This document shows, in pieces, positions 25,940 through 32,386 of a stretch of DNA of 64,000 bases. Positions within the stretch are counted from its first letter, which is position 1; the number at the start of each line of letters is the position of its first letter. A model generated the notes under the pieces. That model was not told where the DNA came from. It saw only the letters and a list, made by a program, of their open reading frames with translations, and searched no databases. Both the position numbers and the translations under genes were made by a program. The stretch is taken from assembly GCA_963973455.1 (NCBI GenBank), contig CAXAZF010000002.1:62001-126000 (forward strand), in the 5' to 3' direction. The DNA comes from Marixanthomonas sp002364245 (GTDB lineage Bacteria > Bacteroidota > Bacteroidia > Flavobacteriales > Flavobacteriaceae).

Positions 25940-27802
25940 ATGCGTAAAATATTATTACTTGTCATTGTATTGATTACCGGAGTAGTTTTTGCTGGACGCT
26001 TGTTTTATTTACAAGTTTACGACACATCATTTCAACAATTATCACAAAACAATGCCGTGAAGGTATTGTATGATTACCCCCAACGTGGTTATATATTTGA
26101 CCGCGATGGAGAGTTATTGGTCTCTAACCAACCCTCCTACGATGTCATGGTCATCCCTAGAGAAGTAAAACCATTAGATACAACCGAGTTTTGCAAATTA
26201 TTAAAAATCACCGAAGGCAGGTTTGATACCATTTTAAACAAAGCACGTGTATATTCCCCAAGATTACCTTCAGTAGTTATTCCGCAGTTAACAAAAGCTG
26301 AGTATGCTTTCCTTTCAGAAAAAATGTATAAATATGAAGGGTTTTATATTCAAAAAAGATCGTTACGGGATTACCAAGTAAAACATTCAGCGAACGTGTT
26401 AGGGTACATTGCTGAAGTTAATAAACGCATCATAAAAGAAAATCCCTATTACCAAATGGGAGAGCTCATAGGTAAACAAGGTGTGGAACTGCAATATGAA
26501 GATGTATTACGTGGTGTAAAAGGCGTAAAATATATTCAGAAAGATAGGTTTAATAGAGATATTGGCCCTTTCAATAATGGAATTTTTGATACACTCCCTC
26601 AAAAAGGGAAAGATTTGCAATTAACCATAGATTCTGAACTTCAAAAATATGGTGAAGAATTGATGGTAAACAAACGTGGTGGTATTGTCGCTATTGAACC
26701 GAAGACGGGTGAAATTTTAAGCTTGGTCACGGCACCTAATTACGATCCTGGGTTATTAGTAGGAAGAGAACGTTCTGAAAATTTTACCAGGTTATGGTAT
26801 GACACCATTGCAAAGCCCCTTTTTGATCGTGGACTACAAGGTGAGTACCCACCAGGATCTCCTTTTAAAGCCTTGACAGCCTTAATAGGAATGCAAGAAA
26901 ATGTAATTGACACTAAGGAAAGAATTTCTTGCCACGGAGGCTATCGTTACGGTAGAGGGAAAAAATTAGGATGTCACCACCACCCTAGTCCTTTATCAAT
27001 GATAGGCGGTATAGCCAACTCATGCAACGCATATTTTTGTACTGTTTATAGACGAACCATCGAAAAATATCCAACACCTCAAAAAGGGATGAATGCTTGG
27101 GAAAACCACTTAGAAAGCTTTGGTTTAGGGCATTATCTTGGTTATGATTTACCCAGTGGACGCCCCGGGAAAATACCTGATGCGGATACTTATAACCGTA
27201 TGTACCCAGAAAACAATTGGTATGCCACTGCAACTATTTCAAATGCGATTGGTCAAGGTGAAGTATTGATGACCCCCATACAAATGGCTAATTTTACAGC
27301 AACTATAGCCAATAGAGGCTGGTATTACACCCCACACATTATAAAAGGTATAGAAGAGGCTGATACTATACCGAAAGAATACACCAAAAAGCATATAACT
27401 ACCATTGATCCACAGTTTTTTGAACCCGTTGTTGAAGGTATGCACGAAGTTTACACCCGTGGTACGGCTTCTTATATAGGAATTCCAGATATTGAGATAT
27501 GTGGAAAAACAGGTACTGCTGAAAATTACATTCGGATAGATGGGGAACGAATGCAGTTGACCGACCACTCAATATTTGTTGCTTTTGCCCCTAAAGACGA
27601 CCCGAAAATTGCCATTGCAGTTTTTGTGGAAAACGGATATTGGGGTTCGCGTTGGGCAGGTAGAATTGCTGGATTAATGATAGAAAAATACATAAAAGGT
27701 GAAATTACTAGAAAAGACATGGAAAATTACGTGTTAAATGGCAGTTTAGAGGAAGAATATGCTAAGCCATACAGTGGCGAACCTTTTAAAATTAATCGAT
27801 AA
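25940..27802 (+). CDS. mrdA: Penicillin-binding protein 2 (elongasome transpeptidase)
   Basis: 620 residues. One N-terminal helix (about 3-24), a dimerisation/pedestal region (RGYIFDRDGELLVSNQPSYD at 49-68), then the transpeptidase domain with SPFK (307-310, catalytic Ser307), SCN (361-363) and KTGT in ICGKTGTAEN. Between the first two motifs is a Cys/His group (CHGG then GCHHHP) similar to the metal-binding loop reported for PBP2. It cross-links side-wall peptidoglycan and works with RodA, whose start overlaps its stop by one base. Confidence 0.96.
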   Translation: MRKILLLVIVLITGVVFAGRLFYLQVYDTSFQQLSQNNAVKVLYDYPQRGYIFDRDGELLVSNQPSYDVMVIPREVKPLDTTEFCKLLKITEGRFDTILNKARVYSPRLPSVVIPQLTKAEYAFLSEKMYKYEGFYIQKRSLRDYQVKHSANVLGYIAEVNKRIIKENPYYQMGELIGKQGVELQYEDVLRGVKGVKYIQKDRFNRDIGPFNNGIFDTLPQKGKDLQLTIDSELQKYGEELMVNKRGGIVAIEPKTGEILSLVTAPNYDPGLLVGRERSENFTRLWYDTIAKPLFDRGLQGEYPPGSPFKALTALIGMQENVIDTKERISCHGGYRYGRGKKLGCHHHPSPLSMIGGIANSCNAYFCTVYRRTIEKYPTPQKGMNAWENHLESFGLGHYLGYDLPSGRPGKIPDADTYNRMYPENNWYATATISNAIGQGEVLMTPIQMANFTATIANRGWYYTPHIIKGIEEADTIPKEYTKKHITTIDPQFFEPVVEGMHEVYTRGTASYIGIPDIEICGKTGTAENYIRIDGERMQLTDHSIFVAFAPKDDPKIAIAVFVENGYWGSRWAGRIAGLMIEKYIKGEITRKDMENYVLNGSLEEEYAKPYSGEPFKINR

Positions 27803-29061
27803 TGGCGGCAGGCAAAGGACTGATAAAGTTAGACTGGCTTACTATATTTTTATATTTTGCATTAATTGCTATTGGCTGGGTAAACATTTATTCGGCTTCA
27901 TTAGATGATAGCGCAACCTCTTTTTGGGACTTCAACCAAATCTATACTAAACAACTAATTTGGATCTTTTTAAGTGTTGTTTTAATCATTTTTATTTTAG
28001 CCATAGAAGCAAAATTTTATGAACGTTTTTCCAGTATCATTTATTTGGTTTCATTGCTTTCCTTACTGGGGCTGTTTGTATTTGGTAAAACAATTTCTGG
28101 TGCTACTTCTTGGTATTCATTTGGGGGAGTAAGCCTTCAACCCAGTGAATTTGCAAAAGCTGCTACAGCGCTGGCTTTATCTAAGTATTTGACCGATATA
28201 CAAACGGACATGCATCAGTTTAAAGACCAGCTTAAAGCATTTTTAATCATTGCATTACCGGCTATTTTTATCATTCCACAACCGGATCCTGGAAGCGCAT
28301 TGATATACGCAGCCTTTGTTTTTCCTTTGTATAGGGAAGGCTTGCATTTTGTATATCTTTTATTAGGCTTTTTTGCAGCCGCCCTGTTTATTTCAACCTT
28401 GGCCTTTGGGACATTTTGGGTGATTTTGGCAGTTGTGTTAATTGCAGGTTTTTTGTTTTTCAGAAAACGAAAAAAACGACCCAGTCTCTTTAAGTACATT
28501 GTAATTGTTATCGCCTGTATTGGTTTTTCATTTTCGGTAAGTTACATTTTCAACAATCTTTTTGAACAACGCCATAGGGACCGCTTTAATATTGTATTAG
28601 GTAAAGAAACAGACTCTAAAGGAATAGGCTACAATACCAACCAAAGTGAAATTGCCATAGGTAGTGGTAGATGGCTTGGTAAAGGCTGGACCGAAGGTAC
28701 GCAGACCAAAGGAAAGTTTGTGCCAGAACAACACACAGACTATATTTTTAGTACTGTTGGTGAAGAGTGGGGCTTTTTAGGTAGTATGGTGGTTATTTTG
28801 TTATTTGTTGGATTGATTGTCCGAGTTTTGTTTTTAGCCGAACGCCAAAAAAACCCATTTAGTCGAGTCTATGGCTATAGCGTTGCCGCTATTCTCTTTT
28901 TCCACTTTTTTGTAAATGTTGGAATGGTTACTGGATTATTCCCTACCGTTGGTATCCCCTTGCCGTTTTTTAGCTACGGCGGTTCGGGACTGTGGGGCTT
29001 TACTATTCTTTTGTTTATTTTTATCAGACTTGATGGGGCAAATTCGTACTACGGAATTTAA
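27802..29061 (+). CDS. rodA: Rod shape-determining protein RodA (SEDS glycosyltransferase)
   Basis: 419 residues with about ten membrane helices. SEDS motifs are seen: SWYSFGGVSLQPSEFAK near 107, the long periplasmic loop with FVPEQHTDYIFSTVGEEWGF, and PLPFFSYGGSGL near the end. It polymerises lipid II for side-wall growth with PBP2. The ATG shares one base with the mrdA stop. Its own stop overlaps the stop of the nuclease gene on the other strand by four bases. Confidence 0.96.
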   Translation: MAAGKGLIKLDWLTIFLYFALIAIGWVNIYSASLDDSATSFWDFNQIYTKQLIWIFLSVVLIIFILAIEAKFYERFSSIIYLVSLLSLLGLFVFGKTISGATSWYSFGGVSLQPSEFAKAATALALSKYLTDIQTDMHQFKDQLKAFLIIALPAIFIIPQPDPGSALIYAAFVFPLYREGLHFVYLLLGFFAAALFISTLAFGTFWVILAVVLIAGFLFFRKRKKRPSLFKYIVIVIACIGFSFSVSYIFNNLFEQRHRDRFNIVLGKETDSKGIGYNTNQSEIAIGSGRWLGKGWTEGTQTKGKFVPEQHTDYIFSTVGEEWGFLGSMVVILLFVGLIVRVLFLAERQKNPFSRVYGYSVAAILFFHFFVNVGMVTGLFPTVGIPLPFFSYGGSGLWGFTILLFIFIRLDGANSYYGI

Positions 29062-29873
29062 TTTTTACCCCAATCTTTTAGGTTAAACGAAGCTTCTAAT
29101 CTATTCTCTATTGAATCGGGCAATTTTGGAAAGAAATCAATTCCTGTTTGTTCTTCTACTTCATCGATTGAGACTACATAGTCATAAAAAGAAGCACTAG
29201 TTGCTTTAGTAGGGATTAAAAAAGCAATGGCTTTATGTTCCCCTTCTGAAACATCAACTAAAATCTTATAGAAAGCATCAGGGACAGAGACCTTTTCAGT
29301 ACCAATAGTTTTTAATCCATCCTTTAAAACACCGCCAGTTATTACATAAACACCATTATATCTTTTTGCCCAATAGCGGGTTTTCTGTTCTAACCGGTTC
29401 CAAATACCAGCGTTAAAATCATGGTTTTGCGGACTTATATTACTCGTTAAAAAAGTTTCATGATACGCATTTTCAGAAAATTCTCTATCGGCAGCTGCAA
29501 CGAGATGACCTCTATCATATCCTGAATTCTTATAGTTTCGCCAATCTGCCGATCCAGATTTAACCTCACGATCTTCAACAAAGTACGGGCGCTTAAAGTC
29601 GTTATTAACAATTTGGTCTTTCCTAAGCTCATACGCTACCCATTCAGATTGCTCGTGGGGTTCAGCATATGACAAGGTAAAATACTTATGGGTTACAACT
29701 GCATTGTAAGTGGATTTTGGCAAATAGTCTTCACTAAATTCAGAATAAGTTTCAGATGTTTCAGCAGACATATCTGGATAGTCTTCATTTTGTTTATCTA
29801 TATACTTTTCAGCATAAAAGAGACCAACAGTAACTAAAATGACTAATAAAGGATAGAGAAGTTTTCTGCTCAT
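29058..29873 (-). CDS. DNA/RNA non-specific endonuclease (NUC1 family), membrane-anchored or secreted
   Basis: 271 residues. One N-terminal hydrophobic segment (about 5-22) acts as signal or anchor. The beta-beta-alpha-metal nuclease motif DRGH is at 120-123 (catalytic His123), and the metal/helix segment NAGIWNRLE is at 154-162. These are the expected residues of Serratia-type nucleases. It likely degrades extracellular DNA and RNA for nutrients or in the periplasm. It stands alone and converges on rodA with overlapping stop codons. Confidence 0.9.
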   Translation of the reverse strand: MSRKLLYPLLVILVTVGLFYAEKYIDKQNEDYPDMSAETSETYSEFSEDYLPKSTYNAVVTHKYFTLSYAEPHEQSEWVAYELRKDQIVNNDFKRPYFVEDREVKSGSADWRNYKNSGYDRGHLVAAADREFSENAYHETFLTSNISPQNHDFNAGIWNRLEQKTRYWAKRYNGVYVITGGVLKDGLKTIGTEKVSVPDAFYKILVDVSEGEHKAIAFLIPTKATSASFYDYVVSIDEVEEQTGIDFFPKLPDSIENRLEASFNLKDWGKN

Positions 29874-29923
29874 AATAATTAAAAGAGTTTAAGCAAAGAT
29901 AACTACGCTAAATAACAAAACTC

Positions 29924-30694
29924 CTATTGTTTTAGGTTATTAATCTGCCCTTTTAATTCTTCCATGGATTGCTGTAATTGCTTAAAAAGGGTCGTTTCAG
30001 AAGGCTCATCAACACCGAAGCTAAGTTTGCTATTCACTTGCCATAATTCTTGTATGTTCTTCACTTCTACATTTATTGGCAAGTATTCGGGATTAAGCGA
30101 TATTAAACGAACCTTGTTGGGTGCGTTCGCAATTTTTTGAAGTTTTTTAACCAAAACCGAATCGTGTAACACAACTATATAGATACGGCTATCACTTGCT
30201 TCAGATATGTTTGAAACTGCCTTTCCCAACACCCATTCGTTTGGCCGTATATTAGGCAACATGCTGTCACCTTCTACTTGAAATCCTCTATATGTTGCAT
30301 TACGGTATTCTGGCAATGGAATATTGAATGCCGGTAGCGTATCATACCAATCAACGTCTTGAACATTATGTGGATATCCTGCTGCAGCTTTTTGGTTTAC
30401 TAAAAGTATGGTTTCCTTTTCTTGTTTATCGATTGTCAACACCTTTGGACTTACATTACCGTTATTAACATCAAGGTATTGGTTAAAGCTTTTACCAAAT
30501 AACCACAACGGGTTAATATTAAATTGATGCAATAATTCCATTACGGCTTTACCCGATATTTTTGTTTTTCCTCTTTCAATATCGGCTGTTGTAGTTCCTA
30601 TTTGCAATAATTCGGCAAAAGAGTGTTGCGTGTAGTTTTGCTCTTCACGGACTTGTTTAAAGCGTTTTGCTTCGGTAGGTATTTTTTTATCCAT
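29924..30694 (-). CDS. LexA/CI-like repressor: XRE helix-turn-helix plus S24 self-cleaving domain
   Basis: 256 residues from the ATG at 30694; a longer in-frame start exists at 30751 but would run through the likely operator. The HTH is at about 8-60 (QNYTQHSFAELLQIGTTTADIERG). The S24 domain has an Ala105-Gly106 bond suited to cleavage (KAAAGY), Ser144 in VEGDSM and Lys183 or Lys184 in LVKKL, so every residue needed for self-cleavage appears present. A short coiled C-terminal tail follows. No phage gene lies nearby. It diverges from the 11-mer-repeat lipoprotein gene and inverted repeats lie between the two. Confidence 0.9.
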   Translation of the reverse strand: MDKKIPTEAKRFKQVREEQNYTQHSFAELLQIGTTTADIERGKTKISGKAVMELLHQFNINPLWLFGKSFNQYLDVNNGNVSPKVLTIDKQEKETILLVNQKAAAGYPHNVQDVDWYDTLPAFNIPLPEYRNATYRGFQVEGDSMLPNIRPNEWVLGKAVSNISEASDSRIYIVVLHDSVLVKKLQKIANAPNKVRLISLNPEYLPINVEVKNIQELWQVNSKLSFGVDEPSETTLFKQLQQSMEELKGQINNLKQ

Positions 30695-30729
30695 ATTCCG
30701 AAGATATAGAATGTTTTGGAATATTTCCA
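30695..30729. promoter_or_regulatory. Candidate operator for the S24 repressor
   Basis: TGGAA-TAT-TTCCA at 30717-30729 is a perfect 5-base inverted repeat. A looser pair ATTC/GAAT spans 30695-30712. The TTCC/GGAA arms recur three times directly before the repressor ATG, which suits self-regulation. The assignment rests on symmetry and place only. Confidence 0.4.
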
Positions 30730-30809
30730 TAAAAAAGTGGATTAAAACCACAAGTGTACTTTTTAATCAACAAAAGTTTTTCAAAATGATGATAGAAATA
30801 AAAATTAAG

Positions 30810-30817
30810 TATTTTTG
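30810..30817 (+). promoter_or_regulatory. Predicted -7 element of the 11-mer-repeat lipoprotein gene
   Basis: TATTTTTG matches TAnnTTTG, 29 bases before the ATG at 30847. No TTG at -33. Confidence 0.45.
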
Positions 30818-30846
30818 GGTATTATTAATCACTAATCACACACATT

Positions 30847-31116
30847 ATGAAAAAAGTATTTTTATCCTTTGCTGCGTTAGCATTAGTTGCATCGGTTTAT
30901 TCTTGTAGAGAAACAAATGAAGAAAAAGCAGAAGACAAGATGGAAGAAATGGCAGACGACATGGAACAATCTATGGATGACGCCGCCGACTCCATGGAGA
31001 AAGCTGCTGAAGATACCGGCGACGCAATGGAAAATGCAGCCGAAGAAACTGGTGAAGCAGTGGACAATGCCGCACAAGAAGTTGAAGATGAAATAGAAGG
31101 AAACGACGACATGTAA
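30847..31116 (+). CDS. Small acidic lipoprotein with tandem 11-residue LEA-like repeats
   Basis: 89 residues. Lipoprotein signal MKKVFLSFAALALVASVYS with Cys20, then a very acidic helical body. Residues 39-82 divide cleanly into four 11-residue units: MEQSMDDAADS, MEKAAEDTGDA, MENAAEETGEA and VDNAAQEVEDE. This is the period and residue style of group 3 LEA and similar amphipathic-helix proteins, which protect membranes or proteins under drying, cold or salt stress. The acidic residues just after the Cys fit the surface-export signal known in this phylum. It has its own -7 element and a strong terminator. The stress role is inference. Confidence 0.82.
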   Translation: MKKVFLSFAALALVASVYSCRETNEEKAEDKMEEMADDMEQSMDDAADSMEKAAEDTGDAMENAAEETGEAVDNAAQEVEDEIEGNDDM

Positions 31117-31140
31117 TTTGTTTTTTTTCTTCAATAATTA

Positions 31141-31176
31141 AAAAAGCCGCCCTATGAAAAAGGCGGCTTTTTCTTT
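31141..31176 (+). terminator. Rho-independent terminator after the 11-mer-repeat lipoprotein
   Basis: Perfect 11-base arms AAAAAGCCGCC / GGCGGCTTTTT (31141-31151 and 31162-31172), then TCTTTC. It lies 24 bases after the stop. Confidence 0.9.
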
Positions 31177-31384
31177 CTCTTACTTTCCAGATTATACTAA
31201 AAAGGGGAAATAAGATCAATGTTAATTTTTTGTTAAAAAATAATTGTAAAAAACAAATATTGGTGTATTTAAACGGTTTATTATATGTTTTTATCTATTT
31301 TTAGATTTATTAAATTTAAATTAACCTACAAATGTAATAAAAACATATATTTATTTGACTATTAGATTTTTAAGGATTTCACTG

Positions 31385-31392
31385 TATGTTTG
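31385..31392 (+). promoter_or_regulatory. Predicted -7 element of the 40-residue lipoprotein gene
   Basis: TATGTTTG matches TAnnTTTG, 30 bases before the ATG at 31423. A TTTG at 31354-31357 is too far (27 bases) to be a good -33 box. The AT-rich stretch from 31177 to this point holds nothing else recognisable. Confidence 0.45.
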
Positions 31393-31422
31393 TGTCAGAA
31401 TTTAACTTAAAAACTATACATC

Positions 31423-31545
31423 ATGAAAAAACTTATGTTTATTTTAGCAGTTCTTGCGCTTGCAGCAAGTTGTACCCCAGAATCTTTAGGAACCGATGAG
31501 CAGCAACTCGACAAATCAGAATATCAAATTCCACCAAACGGATAA
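31423..31545 (+). CDS. Very small lipoprotein (40 residues)
   Basis: MKKLMFILAVLALAAS then Cys17, followed by TPESLGTDEQQLDKSEYQIP and a stop. The signal peptide and lipobox (LAAS-C) are textbook, and the tail after the Cys is acidic. A -7 element lies 30 bases upstream. Its last 50 bases overlap the start of the next gene in another frame, so translation of the two is probably linked. No family is recognised. Confidence 0.7.
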   Translation: MKKLMFILAVLALAASCTPESLGTDEQQLDKSEYQIPPNG

Positions 31546-32014
31546 AAAAAGAACTTTTATTAATGGGGTGTTGCTTACCATATTTCTGGTTGCAACACCT
31601 TTTTTATTTTACTTCTACAAGTTTGCCCCTAAAGGTGCTGAAGAATGGGAAACACTTTTTGGCACTATTACCTCAGGTGGTTTTGATAATGTTCAAATTT
31701 ATCTTCACGCTTTAGTAACCAAACTTACATTTGTTTTATTGACAGGCATTTGGTTTTTAACATCTAGGAATTGGTGGCGGTATGCAATACTGATTCCTTT
31801 TACCATGTTTCTGTTTCAATTATCGGGTGTCGTTAATTTTAAGATTAGTTATATCGACGAATTCGATTTTTGGTATTCGCTTCCTATTATTCTTCCTATA
31901 TTAATCTTGTTGGTATATATTTCATATATCGCAAGTAAAAAAAGTGGCGATTCAGACGAGCTGAAACAAGAAGTGGATAACGAAATTAAAAAATTGTTGA
32001 GCGACGATTTATAA
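31496..32014 (+). CDS. Integral membrane protein with four helices, unknown function
   Basis: 172 residues. A hydrophilic N-terminus, then helices at about 23-43, 69-88, 94-112 and 127-147, then a charged cytoplasmic tail (SGDSDELKQEVDNEIKKL). RNWWRYAILIPF and ISYIDEFDFWYSLP are the most distinctive segments. No family is recognised. Its ATG at 31496 lies inside the small lipoprotein gene, overlapping it by 50 bases. It is probably made from the same transcript. Confidence 0.8.
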   Translation: MSSNSTNQNIKFHQTDKKRTFINGVLLTIFLVATPFLFYFYKFAPKGAEEWETLFGTITSGGFDNVQIYLHALVTKLTFVLLTGIWFLTSRNWWRYAILIPFTMFLFQLSGVVNFKISYIDEFDFWYSLPIILPILILLVYISYIASKKSGDSDELKQEVDNEIKKLLSDDL

Positions 32015-32052
32015 GCAAATACCATCTTTCTCTTTTTACATAACTCTTAAAA

Positions 32053-32086
32053 CCAAAAAAGCCTCATCATAAATGACAAGGCTTTT
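32053..32086 (-). terminator. Rho-independent terminator after tRNA-Leu
   Basis: On the minus strand AAAAGCCT / AGGCTTTT arms, followed by TTTTGG; it begins two bases after the tRNA-Leu discriminator base. The hairpin could also stop the membrane-protein transcript from the plus side. Confidence 0.75.
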
Positions 32087-32087
32087 G

Positions 32088-32173
32088 TACTGAAGGCGGG
32101 ACTTGAACCCGCACGGACATTTCTGTCCATTGGATTTTAAGTCCAACGTGTCTACCAATTCCACCACTTCAGC
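32088..32173 (-). tRNA. tRNA-Leu, anticodon UAA
   Basis: 86 bases. Anticodon loop CUUAAAA within GGACTTAAAATCC gives UAA. D-arm TGGTGGAATTGGTAGACA, T-arm GCGGGTTCAAGTCCCGC, and a long variable arm (GGACA / TGTCC) typical of class II tRNA-Leu. Acceptor stem GCTGAAG / CTTCAGT with discriminator A; the first pair is G-U rather than G-C. CCA is not encoded. It follows tRNA-Gly on the same strand and is followed by a terminator. Confidence 0.96.
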
Positions 32174-32218
32174 ATATTGGTATATTTTCTTTTAGTTTTT
32201 TAACTAGTAAAGATACTG

Positions 32219-32291
32219 AGCGAAAAACGGGATTCGAACCCGCGACCTCCACCTTGGCAAGGTGGCGCTCTACCAACTGAGCTATTTTCGC
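32219..32291 (-). tRNA. tRNA-Gly, anticodon GCC
   Basis: 73 bases: acceptor GCGAAAA / TTTTCGC with discriminator U, D-arm AGCTCAGTTGGTAGAGC, anticodon loop TTGCCAA giving GCC, T-arm CGCGGGTTCGAATCCCG. CCA is not encoded. It lies between mutS and tRNA-Leu on the same strand. Confidence 0.97.
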
Positions 32292-32386
32292 GTTTTTAAA
32301 GAACTACGCTTACTTATATAAGCGGATGCAAATTTAAAACTTTTACCCTAAAAGCAAAGCTATTTTTTAAAAATTTACACAGTTTT

